A DNA stretch of 64,000 nt, from NCBI RefSeq assembly GCF_016595525.1, contig NZ_JAENII010000003.1, positions 62,001 through 126,000 of the forward strand. Direction: 5' to 3'. The translations under genes and the position numbers were made by a program. The notes under the pieces were generated by a model that was not told the origin of the DNA, did not search any database, and was given only the letters and a program-made list of their open reading frames with translations. Each line of letters opens with the position of its first letter. Position 1 is the first letter of the stretch. Positions 45,453-62,179 of the stretch are shown here, in pieces. This DNA is from Haloferula rosea (GTDB lineage: Bacteria > Verrucomicrobiota > Verrucomicrobiia > Verrucomicrobiales > Akkermansiaceae).

Positions 45453-46529
45453 CTAACCCACGAGGGTCCGGTAGATGCCCACAATCTTGTCGGCCGCAGC
45501 GCGCCATGTCGCGGCGTCGGCCTCTTCCCTCACCCTCCGACCCAGGTCCGCACGCCGGGATTCATCCCGCAGCAGCTCCATGATGCGCGATGCGAATCCA
45601 TTCACGTCACCGACGCCCACCACCGGATTCGACCGCAGCACTTCGCTCACACCAGCTTGGCCGGAAAGGACCGTCGGCACGCCGAACTGGGCGGCTTCCA
45701 GCGCGACCAACCCGAAGGGTTCGGAACGCGAAGGCATGCAACATACCGTGGTGCGGGCGAGAAGTTCCTGAATCTCGGATCGTTCGAGAAAACCCGGGAA
45801 ACGGATACGATCCGCGAAAGGAGAATGAGCCACCCGCTCCCGCAGGGCGTCGAGAAGGACGCCCCTCCCCGCCATGACGAACTCCACATGCGGCAACCGT
45901 GCCGCCACTTGGAAAGCCGCGTCCAAAAACACATCGGGAGCCTTCTGCCCGGTCATCCGCCCCATGAAAAGCACGCAAGGTCCGGGCACCTCGGCCCTCG
46001 ATGCGTTCACCTCGGTGACCCCGTTATGGACGATCCGAATCTTGCCTGGATCCACCCCGTAGTGGTCCACCGCCATGCGCGCCGTGTACTGGCTGACGAC
46101 GATCACCCGATCAGCCGCATGCATGCCTTCTCTTTCGATTCCCTGGATCCAGGATGAACCGGATGGGCCGGATCGATCGATCTCCAATGAGTGGATGTGG
46201 GCTACAAACGGAATGCCCCTCTCCGCTTGAATGCTCATTGCGGCGGGAAACGACATCCAGTCATGGGCATGGATCAGCCCGGCGTTCGCCTGCTGATCCA
46301 GGATCTCCCGGGTAAAGGCATCCACCCGTTCACCGAGGTCTCCGAGATCATCCCCTTCATAAGCTCCGACCTGCTCACCGGACGCCACGACCCGGAGATC
46401 CACCAAACCCTTCAACTCCTCCGCCAAGCCCGCGCACGCCACTCCGAGACCACCGGTCAGCATCGGGGGGAACTCCCAGCACGGCATGAGAACATTCAAT
46501 CGAGAAACCACTCCCGACACCCTGACCAT
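45453..46529 (-). CDS. GT4-family glycosyltransferase
   Basis: A 358-residue GT-B fold glycosyltransferase of family 4. N-terminal domain: MPCWEFPPMLTGGLG with the glycine loop, then the DWMSFPAAM acceptor region. C-terminal donor domain: VLFMGRMTGQKAPDVFLDAA and the E-x7-E signature of retaining enzymes in SRSEPFGLVALEAAQFG. The overall look (glycogen/starch-synthase-like opening) suggests use of a nucleotide sugar to extend a cell-surface or storage glycan; the acceptor is unknown. It is convergent with murA. The ATG at 46529 was used; a GTG or longer start upstream would run into the rpoC terminator. Confidence 0.9.
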   Translation of the reverse strand: MVRVSGVVSRLNVLMPCWEFPPMLTGGLGVACAGLAEELKGLVDLRVVASGEQVGAYEGDDLGDLGERVDAFTREILDQQANAGLIHAHDWMSFPAAMSIQAERGIPFVAHIHSLEIDRSGPSGSSWIQGIEREGMHAADRVIVVSQYTARMAVDHYGVDPGKIRIVHNGVTEVNASRAEVPGPCVLFMGRMTGQKAPDVFLDAAFQVAARLPHVEFVMAGRGVLLDALRERVAHSPFADRIRFPGFLERSEIQELLARTTVCCMPSRSEPFGLVALEAAQFGVPTVLSGQAGVSEVLRSNPVVGVGDVNGFASRIMELLRDESRRADLGRRVREEADAATWRAAADKIVGIYRTLVG

Positions 46530-46548
46530 CCCCCCATGCCCGGAAAGC

Positions 46549-46582
46549 AAAAAAGGCCGACCCCGTGTCACGGGGCCGGCCT
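46549..46582 (-). terminator. Rho-independent terminator of rpoC
   Basis: On the minus strand the hairpin GGCCG...CCCCGTG/CACGGGG...CGGCC (12 pairs with one mismatch) is followed by TTTTTT at 46554-46549. It begins 20 bases after the rpoC stop, the textbook layout for the end of the rpoBC operon. Confidence 0.88.
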
Positions 46583-46601
46583 GGAATGGAATACGCTTCG
46601 A

Positions 46602-50807
<4,206 letters not shown>

Positions 50808-50840
50808 GATAAGTGATGGGTCGTAATTGGGGTTGGCGGA

Positions 50841-54788
<3,948 letters not shown>

Positions 54789-54819
54789 GGTGTCTAGGGT
54801 AGTTGCGGATGCGTAATAA

Positions 54820-54844
54820 GCCCGGACCGCAAAGGCGGCCGGGC
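54820..54844 (-). promoter_or_regulatory. Candidate rplL-rpoB attenuator hairpin
   Basis: On the minus strand a GC-rich hairpin, GCCCGG-CCGC / GCGG-CCGGGC with a one-base bulge and a four-base loop, is followed by TTATTA. It sits about 30 bases before the rpoB start. Partial termination between rplL and rpoB is known in other bacteria, where it sets the ratio of ribosomal protein to polymerase subunits. Confidence 0.5.
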
Positions 54845-54936
54845 AATGTTTCTACAGAGAGTTGGAGCGGGAGTCCGGTATCGGCGAAAAAGGTCGTCGG
54901 TTGTCGATCGCTTTCGCCGAGATCGGGAATGGGTCC

Positions 54937-54962
54937 CGGGAGTCGCACGGATGCGACTCCCG
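54937..54962 (-). promoter_or_regulatory. Perfect hairpin between rplL and rpoB, possible processing site
   Basis: An 11-bp perfect stem (CGGGAGTCGCA/TGCGACTCCCG) with a four-base loop, 20 bases after the rplL stop. No T-run follows, so it is less like a terminator than like an RNA cleavage or stability element of the kind known between rplL and rpoB elsewhere. Confidence 0.5.
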
Positions 54963-54981
54963 AAACCACAAAACCATTGGA

Positions 54982-55362
54982 TTACTTGAGCTCGACCTTG
55001 GCGCCGACTTCTTCAAGCTTCTTCTTGGCCTCTTCGGCAGCGTCCTTGGCAGCGCCTTCAACGAGGGTGGAAGGAACGCCTTCAACCAATTTCTTGGCGT
55101 CAGCGAGACCCAGACCAGGAACAACTTCACGCACAGCCTTAATGGCTTGGATCTTGTTGCCGCCGCCGTCGGTGAGGACAACGTCGAATTCGGTCTTCTC
55201 TTCAGCAGCAGCACCAGCGTCCCCAGCAGGGGCAGCAGCCACAGCAGCCACGGGAGCAGCGGCGGAAACGCCCCACTCCTCTTCGAGATTCTTCACAAGT
55301 TCAGCAGCTTCCAGGACGGTAAGCTTACCCAGTTCTTCAGCAATTTTTGCAATATCAGCCAT
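54982..55362 (-). CDS. rplL: Ribosomal protein bL12 (L7/L12)
   Basis: A 126-residue ribosomal stalk protein. The N-terminal dimerisation helix pair begins [20 protein letters not shown]; an Ala/Pro-rich hinge ([20 protein letters not shown]) follows, and the C-terminal domain contains [20 protein letters not shown] and [20 protein letters not shown]. The gene has a strong Shine-Dalgarno sequence (AAAGGAG, 8 bases before the ATG), rare in this window, in line with the need for several L12 copies per ribosome. Spaced 138 bases from rplJ. Confidence 0.97.
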   Translation of the reverse strand: MADIAKIAEELGKLTVLEAAELVKNLEEEWGVSAAAPVAAVAAAPAGDAGAAAEEKTEFDVVLTDGGGNKIQAIKAVREVVPGLGLADAKKLVEGVPSTLVEGAAKDAAEEAKKKLEEVGAKVELK

Positions 55363-55500
55363 TTTGTTTCTCCTTTGCGGTATCGACGCACCCGGAGGCC
55401 TCCGGACATTTAAGAAACGCGACCGCGTTTCCGACGAGGAACCATTGTGTGTTCAGGCAACAGGCGGAGACCCGCAGCCATCCATTCAGATTGTGTTGTA

Positions 55501-56013
55501 TTAGTCTTCGGACGGGAACTTCGCCTGGATGACCCGGGCGAGGGACGATGCCGGTTCGTTGATCGTGCGGACCAGCTTGGAAGCCGGTGCGTTGATCGTG
55601 GAAAGCAGGGTGGCAAGGAGCACTTCGCGGGACGGCAGTTCCGCGATGGCCTTGACCTGGGCTTCGTCGAGGATGTCTCCGTCGAGGATACCCAGCTTGA
55701 TGGCCGGCTTCTTGAATTCCTTTTCAAAGCTCTTGAGCACCTTGGCGGCGGCAGCCACATCGGCTTCACCGGTGATGAAGGCGGTCTGACCCACGAGCTT
55801 GTCACCTGTGTCGGGCAGACCTGCTTCGATGAGCGCCTTCTTCATGTAGGTGTTCTTGGCCACGTGGCACTCGGCGCCATTGTCGGCAAGACGGGTGCGG
55901 AGCTCGGAGAACTCGGGAACGGTCATGCCGGTGTATTCCACCACCAGCACGAATGGCGAGCTGTTGACCCGCTCGAGCAATTCGTCGAGGATGATCTTCT
56001 TGTCGGGATTCAT
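55501..56013 (-). CDS. rplJ: Ribosomal protein uL10
   Basis: A 170-residue protein of the ribosomal stalk base, which holds the L12 dimers. N-terminal rRNA-binding domain: KKIILDELLERVNSSPFVLV, EYTGMTVPEFSELRTRLADN, VAKNTYMKKALIEAG, then a central region TGEADVAAAAKVLKSFEKEF, and a C-terminal helix for L12 binding (PASSLARVIQAKFPSED). It starts 8 bases after rplA and no Shine-Dalgarno sequence is present. Confidence 0.96.
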   Translation of the reverse strand: MNPDKKIILDELLERVNSSPFVLVVEYTGMTVPEFSELRTRLADNGAECHVAKNTYMKKALIEAGLPDTGDKLVGQTAFITGEADVAAAAKVLKSFEKEFKKPAIKLGILDGDILDEAQVKAIAELPSREVLLATLLSTINAPASKLVRTINEPASSLARVIQAKFPSED

Positions 56014-56021
56014 GGTGGTAA

Positions 56022-56723
56022 TCAGTTGGTGGCGTAAAGGGAGGACTCAAGCGGCACGCCCGGGCACATGGCCGCGGCAACGGTGACGCTGCGGATGTAG
56101 TTGCCTTTCGCGGAAGCGGGCTTGGCACGCTTGACGCTTTCGATGAAGGCTTCGGCATTCTCGGCGAGGGCGCTTGCTTCGAAGGAAGCCTTGCCAATCG
56201 CACCGGAAACGTTGCCGTTCTTGTCGAGTTTGAAGTCAACGCGACCCGCCTTGACTTCACCCACGGCCTTTGCCGTATCGTCGGTCACGGTGCCGGTCTT
56301 TGGGTTCGGCATCAGGCCACGGGGGCCGAGAACACGGGCGATCTTCCGGACCTCGGTCATCGCTTCCGGAGTCGCGATGGCGACATCGAAATCGGTGAAT
56401 CCGCCCTGGACTTCCTTGATGAGCTCCTCGAAACCGACGTGCTCGGCTCCGGCTGCCTTGGCGGCCTCGGCGGCGGCGCCAGCGGCGAAGACGGCAACGC
56501 GGACGTTCTTACCCGTGCCGTGTGGCAGGGAGACTGATCCACGGACCATCTGGTCGCTCTTGCGGGGATCCACTCCAAGGTGGAAGGAAACGGTGACGGT
56601 GGGGTCGAACTTCGGTGCCGGGAACTTCTTCACGGTGCCGACAGCCTCTTCCAATCCGTAGGACTTGCCCTCTTCGATGAGAGCAGCGGCCTTCTGGTAG
56701 CGCTTGCTGCGATGCTTTGACAT
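56022..56723 (-). CDS. rplA: Ribosomal protein uL1
   Basis: A 233-residue L1-stalk protein. Starts MSKHRSKRYQKAAALIEEGK and includes FDPTVTVSFHLGVDPRKSDQ, the SLPHGTGKNVRVAVFA region, ATPEAMTEVRKIARVLGPRG and PNPKTGTVTDDTAKAVGEVK, the last two being the RNA-binding family signature. The ATG at 56723 is selected because the frame upstream is out of family. L1 can repress the rplKA operon by binding its mRNA in other bacteria; no such site was identified here. Spacing to rplK is 95 bases. Confidence 0.96.
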   Translation of the reverse strand: MSKHRSKRYQKAAALIEEGKSYGLEEAVGTVKKFPAPKFDPTVTVSFHLGVDPRKSDQMVRGSVSLPHGTGKNVRVAVFAAGAAAEAAKAAGAEHVGFEELIKEVQGGFTDFDVAIATPEAMTEVRKIARVLGPRGLMPNPKTGTVTDDTAKAVGEVKAGRVDFKLDKNGNVSGAIGKASFEASALAENAEAFIESVKRAKPASAKGNYIRSVTVAAAMCPGVPLESSLYATN

Positions 56724-56818
56724 GTTGTTTGGTCTGCAGTGCGGGCGGACCCCATGATGACGGGACCCTCCTGCGGTTTTCGGTGGCCACACCCGGAATG
56801 GACGCGACCTGAAAGGGA

Positions 56819-57247
<429 letters not shown>

Positions 57248-57290
57248 GATGTTTCGGGATTAGAGGTGGTGGTTTGTGAATGGGACGGGA

Positions 57291-57860
57291 TCAGGCACGT
57301 TCAACCTGCCAGTATTCGAGTTCGACCGGCGTTGCGCGGCCGAAAATGGTGACGGAAACACGGAGCTTGCCCTTCTCGGGGTCGATCTCCTCGACCACGC
57401 CGGTCTGGCTTTCGAACGGGCCATCCGCCACTTTGACGGAGTCCCCCACTTCGAAGCTGATTGCAGGGCGGACGCTTTCTTCGCGTTCCTTGATTTGGGA
57501 AAGCATGGCGTCAACCTCGCGTTGGCGCATGGGAATCGGACGATCCTTGGTTCCGGCAAAGCCGATCACACCGTCCATCTCCTTGATGAAGTACCAGGTC
57601 TTCTCGACGAGCTGGTTGTCTTCGGTGAGGAGGTTCATGTTGACGATGATGTAACCGGGGAAGAATTTCTTCTTGGTCTCGGTTTTCTTGCCCTTGCGGA
57701 TCTCGGAAACCATCTCCATCGGCACCAGCACGTCGAAAATGCAGTCGCCGAGTTCTTCGGCTTCTACCTGGCGGGCGATGCGGTTGCGAACCCTCTGCTC
57801 TTGGCCGGAGAGAACGTGAACCACGTACCACTGTTTTTCTGCTGGTGGGATGACGGGCAT
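57291..57860 (-). CDS. nusG: Transcription termination/antitermination factor NusG
   Basis: A 189-residue factor with an N-terminal NGN domain (KQWYVVHVLSGQEQRVRNRI, KKKFFPGYIIVNMNLLTEDN, VIGFAGTKDRPIPMRQREVD) and a C-terminal KOW domain (FEVGDSVKVADGPFESQTGV, VVEEIDPEKGKLRVSVTIFG). NGN binds RNA polymerase and KOW binds Rho or NusE. The ATG at 57860 was chosen over an open frame from 57980 that overlaps secE. It is 55 bases after secE. Confidence 0.96.
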   Translation of the reverse strand: MPVIPPAEKQWYVVHVLSGQEQRVRNRIARQVEAEELGDCIFDVLVPMEMVSEIRKGKKTETKKKFFPGYIIVNMNLLTEDNQLVEKTWYFIKEMDGVIGFAGTKDRPIPMRQREVDAMLSQIKEREESVRPAISFEVGDSVKVADGPFESQTGVVEEIDPEKGKLRVSVTIFGRATPVELEYWQVERA

Positions 57861-57915
57861 GGAAATGGATGGAAAAATCGATGACTCGCCGCGATGGGCG
57901 GGTCGAAATGTCGGC

Positions 57916-58143
57916 TCAGCTGCCGAGCTTGGTGAGGAAGAAGACGACCTGCGTGTGGACGATATCCCAGAGCGAGACAAATCCGGCGAGCAGGATCGCC
58001 GCGATCAGGACGACCACGGTGGAGTCGACCAGTTCCTTGTATTTCTTGAATCCCTTGATCTTGGGGTCGGACTCCCACGGCCAGTTGGCCTTGCGGAGTT
58101 CGCCTTTCACTTCACCAATGAATCTGGATGCTTTCGCGAACAT
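57916..58143 (-). CDS. secE: Preprotein translocase subunit SecE
   Basis: A 75-residue inner-membrane protein of the SecYEG channel. A short amphipathic N-terminal helix (ASRFIGEVKGELRKANWP, with the conserved E-x-K-x-W-P core), then a single transmembrane helix (TVVVLIAAILLAGFVSLWDI). The bacterial single-helix form agrees with the short length. The ATG at 58143 is used because upstream codons run into tRNA-Trp. It lies directly 5' to nusG, the conserved order. Confidence 0.93.
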   Translation of the reverse strand: MFAKASRFIGEVKGELRKANWPWESDPKIKGFKKYKELVDSTVVVLIAAILLAGFVSLWDIVHTQVVFFLTKLGS

Positions 58144-58170
58144 GGGGTCTTTCAGAAATAAGGGTAGGAA

Positions 58171-58246
58171 TGGCACGGCAGGAGGGACTTGAACCCGCAA
58201 CCGTCGGTTTTGGAAACCGATGCTCTACCAATTGAGCTACTGCCGT
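58171..58246 (-). tRNA. tRNA-Trp (CCA), CCA encoded
   Basis: Acceptor ACGGCAG pairs with CTGCCGT (seven pairs), discriminator G, encoded 3' CCA (complement of TGG at 58171-58173). The anticodon stem TCGGT/ACCGA encloses loop TTCCAAA (anticodon CCA). The position between tuf and secE is the standard bacterial arrangement. Confidence 0.97.
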
Positions 58247-58277
58247 AATTTAAAATGCTTCCTAGATGAGGCGATGG

Positions 58278-58311
58278 CGGGGCACCCCGGAACGGATTCC
58301 AGGATGCCCCG
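58278..58311 (-). promoter_or_regulatory. Long hairpin between tuf and tRNA-Trp
   Basis: A stem of about 15 pairs (outer CGGGGCA/TGCCCCG plus a G-T-containing inner part) with a four-base loop, between tuf (stop at 58371) and tRNA-Trp. No T-run follows on the minus strand; it could serve transcript processing between the tuf message and the tRNA. Confidence 0.35.
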
Positions 58312-58370
58312 AAAAAGATCAGGTCTCAGACCGTCGGAGTGGACCGACAACCTGAAGCCCAACGTGATGA

Positions 58371-59555
58371 TTAGTCAAGGATATCGGCAACACGTCCGGC
58401 ACCCACGGTGCGACCACCTTCGCGAATCGCGAAACGCATGGTCTTCTCCATGGCGATCGGAGTGATGAGCTCGACTTCCAGAGTGACGTTGTCACCAGGC
58501 ATGACCATCTCGACGCCGTCAGGCAGCTTGATGGAACCGGTCACGTCGGTCGTGCGGAAGTAGAACTGCGGACGGTAGTTGGAGAAGAATGGCGTGTGAC
58601 GACCACCTTCGTCCTTCGACAGAACGTAGATTTCGCAGGTGAACTGCTTGTGAGGAGTCACGGAACCAGGCTTCACGATGCACTGACCACGCTCGACGTC
58701 GTCCTTCTTGAGGCCACGGATCAGGAGACCCACGTTGTCGCCGGCACGACCTTCGTCGAGCAGCTTGCGGAACATTTCGATGTCCGTGACGGTGGTCTTC
58801 TGGGTGTCCTTGATGCCGACGATCTCGACTTCTTCCATCTTCTTGATGATGCCACGCTCGACACGACCGGTGCAGACGGTGCCACGACCTTCAATCGAGA
58901 ACACGTCTTCCACAGGCATGAGGAATGGCTGATCCACTGGGCGCTCTGGCTCAGGGATGTAGGAGTCAACGGCTTCCATCAACTTCATGATGTTGGCCTT
59001 GTGATCGGCGTCGCCTTCGAGAGCCTTGAGAGCGGAACCCTTGACGATCGGAATGTCGTCGCCTGGGAATTCGTAGGTCGAAAGAAGTTCGCGAACTTCC
59101 ATTTCGACGAGCTCGAGGAGCTCTTCGTCGTCCACCATGTCGACCTTGTTGAGGAAAACCACGAGGGCAGGAACACCCACCTGACGGGCGAGCAGGATGT
59201 GCTCACGAGTCTGAGGCATCGGGCCATCAGCGGCGGATACCACCAGGATGCCACCATCCATTTGGGCAGCACCGGTGATCATGTTCTTCACGTAGTCGGC
59301 GTGACCTGGGCAGTCGACGTGTGCGTAGTGACGATTTTCGGTTTCGTATTCCACGTGTGCGGTGGAAATGGTGATACCGCGCTCGCGCTCCTCGGGAGCA
59401 CCGTCGATTTCGTCGTATGCTTTTGCTTCTGCTCCGCCGTGTTCAGCGAGAGTATTGGTGATCGCGGCGGTGAGAGTGGTCTTACCGTGGTCGACGTGAC
59501 CGATGGTCCCGACGTTAACGTGGGGCTTGTTCCGCTCGAATGCTTCTTTGGCCAT
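58371..59555 (-). CDS. tuf: Elongation factor Tu
   Basis: A 394-residue translational GTPase that delivers aminoacyl-tRNA to the ribosome. GTPase motifs: GHVDHGKTT (G1), RGITI (G2), DCPGHADYV (G3), NKVDMVDD (G4) and the SALKALEG region (G5); then the beta-barrel domains 2 and 3, ending [13 protein letters not shown]. The ATG at 59555 is used; a longer frame from 59648 reads through the 5' leader. Between tRNA-Thr and tRNA-Trp, as usual for a second-type tuf locus. No Shine-Dalgarno sequence despite expected high expression. Confidence 0.98.
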   Translation of the reverse strand: MAKEAFERNKPHVNVGTIGHVDHGKTTLTAAITNTLAEHGGAEAKAYDEIDGAPEERERGITISTAHVEYETENRHYAHVDCPGHADYVKNMITGAAQMDGGILVVSAADGPMPQTREHILLARQVGVPALVVFLNKVDMVDDEELLELVEMEVRELLSTYEFPGDDIPIVKGSALKALEGDADHKANIMKLMEAVDSYIPEPERPVDQPFLMPVEDVFSIEGRGTVCTGRVERGIIKKMEEVEIVGIKDTQKTTVTDIEMFRKLLDEGRAGDNVGLLIRGLKKDDVERGQCIVKPGSVTPHKQFTCEIYVLSKDEGGRHTPFFSNYRPQFYFRTTDVTGSIKLPDGVEMVMPGDNVTLEVELITPIAMEKTMRFAIREGGRTVGAGRVADILD

Positions 59556-59603
59556 AATGGTTGATGGTTCGCTTTGGACTGATGATCTCGTTTCTTTCGC
59601 CGC

Positions 59604-59678
59604 TGGAGCTTGTGGCGGGAATTGAACCCGCGACCTCACCCTTACCAAGGGTGTGCTCTACCCCTGAGCTACACAAGC
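59604..59678 (-). tRNA. tRNA-Thr (GGT), CCA encoded
   Basis: Acceptor GCTTGTG pairs with CACAAGC, discriminator T, encoded CCA (TGG at 59604-59606 on the plus strand). Anticodon stem CACCC/GGGTG encloses TTGGTAA (anticodon GGT). First gene of the tuf transcript. Confidence 0.97.
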
Positions 59679-60015
59679 GATCGACTAGTTGCTGATCCCA
59701 AACGCCCCGGATTGCACCCGTTGCCGCCAAGAAAGGTCGACTCAAGATTTCCTCGGGGCCCCGGGGAAAGCGGGCGGACGTTAACAAAGCCGATCACCCT
59801 GTCAAAAAAAAACGCGAAGGAAAGTTTTTTTCTCTCAAACCCCTGATTTATCAGGGATTCCAGCGCCATTTTTCCCGGTCGATTCCACACTCTCACGAAC
59901 ATCTCCCTCCCGATTTGCAGCTTCTCACTCCGAAAGCGTCCCCTGGAGCTCGGCAGCCACTTGGAATCGCCATCGACAGGACCCGACCGGGTCATTAGGA
60001 AAGCTGTAATTCCCC
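59679..60015. other. Intergenic divergent region, 337 bases
   Basis: Gene-free gap between tRNA-Thr (minus) and the unknown secreted protein at 60016 (plus). It is AT-richer than its surroundings, with A and T runs near 59804-59830 and a small hairpin CCCTGA-TTTA-TCAGGG (59841-59856). It holds the candidate tuf promoter. No ORF with coding features is seen. Confidence 0.7.
59777..59805 (-). promoter_or_regulatory. Candidate sigma-70 promoter of the tRNA-Thr/tuf operon
   Basis: A perfect -35 box TTGACA (minus strand, 59805-59800) lies about 100 bases before tRNA-Thr. With a 16-base spacer the -10 region reads TAACGT, which matches only half of TATAAT. The -35 match and location in the only gap upstream of a highly expressed operon support it; the weak -10 lowers confidence. 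Confidence 0.42.
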
Positions 60016-61308
60016 ATGGCTCTCATTTCGAAGCATACCCTGATGCGTGCGGCAGGCCCAACCTTGCTCCTGCTAGCCTCAGGGATCGTCATTCAACGGG
60101 TGTCTCCGGCGGGAAATCATCCAGAGATTGGGTCTGAGTCCACCGAACTTCATTCTTCCACGTGGAAGATCCATGAGCGCGATCGAAGCCCTGAACGTCG
60201 CCTCAGCCGTGAGGAAGTCGACGCGAAGGCCGCCGAGTGGTTCGAATTCCTCTTGGAGCGCTACCCCTGGCTCCAAGTGAACTTCCGGCAGGTTCCGGAT
60301 GCTGATAACGGTTTCCTGCTCTACCTCGAATTGCTCGAAGACTACCAGGGAGGCGCCGACGGCACCGCCCTCCCCCTTCCCGCACCGATCCTCTCGATGC
60401 TGGATGATCCAGAGAGTTTCAGCGCCGAGGTCCTGGCAAAATGGCTGGAGAACAACCAGGGCCTGATGGAAAGAATTCTCGCTGTGGCGGAGGCACCGGA
60501 TCGCTCGGTGAACGGCATGGCGCCCCGCGACATCAGCTTCATCGAAGCCAGACCGGCGGTTCAGATCGCGGATCTTCTGATGCTTGAAGCCCGCCTCAGT
60601 CTCAAGAACGGCGATCCAGGGAGGAGCATGCGGAACTACAAGGCCGCCATGAATCTGGCAGAACACTTCGACGGGATGGAAACCCCGTCTCTGTTCAGTA
60701 AGACCGTCGCCATCATCCTGCGGAACAACACGCATCAGCACTTTGTCCGGGAAGTCCTCCCGACCATCACCAACAATCCTGCCTCACTCGCGGATTGGCG
60801 GGTCGCCCTGCGACATGACGAGGAATTCTCCGACTCCATCAAGACACTTCGGACCGGTGAATGGCACATCTCCACCCGAAGCATGCTCCTTCCCGGCCTC
60901 GTATCCGACGGTGCCACCCTGGGAGAGACCGACATGAAGGTTCCCGACCCACAGGCCCTGCTCGATCTTCTCGCCGAGTCCCTTCGATCGGGATTCTCCC
61001 AGTTGTCCGAGAACGCATCCAGCGAATCGATCGTCCAAGCCTTCACCTTGGACCTTCCGAAAGCCACGCTCAGCCAGCAGGCCAACGAACTCGCATCGAT
61101 CTGTGAAGTCGGGTTCAAACCCTGGTTGCATGGGCTCAACCGCAACCGCACGTCGCTTGCCATGACGGACGCATTGATGGCCATCGCCCTCAACGAAGAG
61201 CCCGTGGTGGACCCGGTTTCCGGCGAACCGTTCCGTTGGGACCCGGACACCCGAACGCTTCATCCGCCAGCCGGCTCCGAGAACATCGAGTCGCTCGCCC
61301 TCCCCTAA
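60016..61308 (+). CDS. Exported protein of unknown function
   Basis: A 430-residue protein with an N-terminal signal/anchor (LMRAAGPTLLLLASGIVIQR) and a mainly helical body, including the acidic WFEFLLERYPWLQVNFRQVP stretch and TPR-like helices (QIADLLMLEARLSLKNGDPG, RSMRNYKAAMNLAEHFDGME). The C-terminal end, EPVVDPVSGEPFRWDPDTRT, is a D-P-x-S-G-x-P-F-x-x-D motif shared by some Planctomycete/Verrucomicrobia exported proteins of unknown function. No catalytic residues are recognised. Its stop overlaps that of the convergent YmdB-like gene by three to four bases. Confidence 0.72.
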   Translation: MALISKHTLMRAAGPTLLLLASGIVIQRVSPAGNHPEIGSESTELHSSTWKIHERDRSPERRLSREEVDAKAAEWFEFLLERYPWLQVNFRQVPDADNGFLLYLELLEDYQGGADGTALPLPAPILSMLDDPESFSAEVLAKWLENNQGLMERILAVAEAPDRSVNGMAPRDISFIEARPAVQIADLLMLEARLSLKNGDPGRSMRNYKAAMNLAEHFDGMETPSLFSKTVAIILRNNTHQHFVREVLPTITNNPASLADWRVALRHDEEFSDSIKTLRTGEWHISTRSMLLPGLVSDGATLGETDMKVPDPQALLDLLAESLRSGFSQLSENASSESIVQAFTLDLPKATLSQQANELASICEVGFKPWLHGLNRNRTSLAMTDALMAIALNEEPVVDPVSGEPFRWDPDTRTLHPPAGSENIESLALP

Positions 61309-62129
61309 CCGGCGTCCTGTTCCCCGCCACCGATCAGTCGGTTCAGGCGCTCAATCTTGAGGCATTTCCCCGTCTCGGGATCCAAGTCAGCAATCAAGCC
61401 ACACAAGCGCACCGGACCCTTGGCCACCGGGAAGCGGGTCGGCATGCCGGTTTTGAATCGCCACACCACGGATTCGTGGGCACGTCCCAGCACGGAATGG
61501 TCAGGACCGCACATGCCAGCATCTGTTAGGCAGCCGGTTCCCCCGGAGAGGATCCGCTCGTCGGCGGTCTGCACGTGGGTGTGGGTTCCCACCACCACGG
61601 AGGCCTTGCCTTCCAGAGCATAGCCCATGGCGATCTTCTCACTGGTCGTTTCCGCGTGGAAATCCACCAGCACCATCTTCACACCCTCCTCTTCGCGAAG
61701 GCGGTCGATCTCCGACTCCAGCAGGGTGAAGGGATTGTCCAGAGGAGGCTGAATGAAGGTTCTCCCCTGCCCTTGGAGGATGGCCACCTTTCCTTTGGCG
61801 GTTTCCAGCACGACGGATCCTTTCCCCGGGGTATCGGGTGGGTAATTGATGGGCCGCAGCACCCGGGGTTCCGTGGGGAGATATTCCACGATTTCCTGCT
61901 GGTCCCAGACATGATCACCCGTCGTGATGACCGCGGCTCCCGCCCGCAGCAGGTCGATCGCGATCCTCGGTGTAATGCCTCGGCCACCGGCCGCGTTTTC
62001 TCCATTCACGACGATGAAATCCAACCCGAGTTCCGCTTTTAAAACAGGTAGCTGCTCGATCACCGCTTTCCGGCCGGGTTCCCCGACGATATCGCCGAGA
62101 AACATGATGCGTAACGCGTCGTTCGTCAT
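61305..62129 (-). CDS. YmdB-like cyclic-nucleotide phosphodiesterase
   Basis: A 274-residue calcineurin-like phosphoesterase of the TIGR00282/YmdB family; Bacillus YmdB hydrolyses cyclic mononucleotides. Metal ligands are visible in FLGDIVGEPGRKAV, NGENAAGGRGIT, ITTGDHVWD, DFHAETTSEK and GTHTHVQTADERI, and these make the conserved five-motif core. Product length fits the family (about 265). The start is uncertain: ATG at 62129 (used) or ATG at 62141. It is divergent from the amidase gene. Confidence 0.92.
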   Translation of the reverse strand: MTNDALRIMFLGDIVGEPGRKAVIEQLPVLKAELGLDFIVVNGENAAGGRGITPRIAIDLLRAGAAVITTGDHVWDQQEIVEYLPTEPRVLRPINYPPDTPGKGSVVLETAKGKVAILQGQGRTFIQPPLDNPFTLLESEIDRLREEEGVKMVLVDFHAETTSEKIAMGYALEGKASVVVGTHTHVQTADERILSGGTGCLTDAGMCGPDHSVLGRAHESVVWRFKTGMPTRFPVAKGPVRLCGLIADLDPETGKCLKIERLNRLIGGGEQDAG

Positions 62130-62179
62130 GAGTGCCGCCATGGCAACCGCCCGTTGATCTTCCGCCAAGCAAATTCACC

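Noticed and set aside
55392-55405. 14-bp palindrome CCGGAGGCCTCCGG upstream of rplL
   Set aside because: Short GC-rich palindromes are expected at this base composition, and nothing else at this place suggests an operator.
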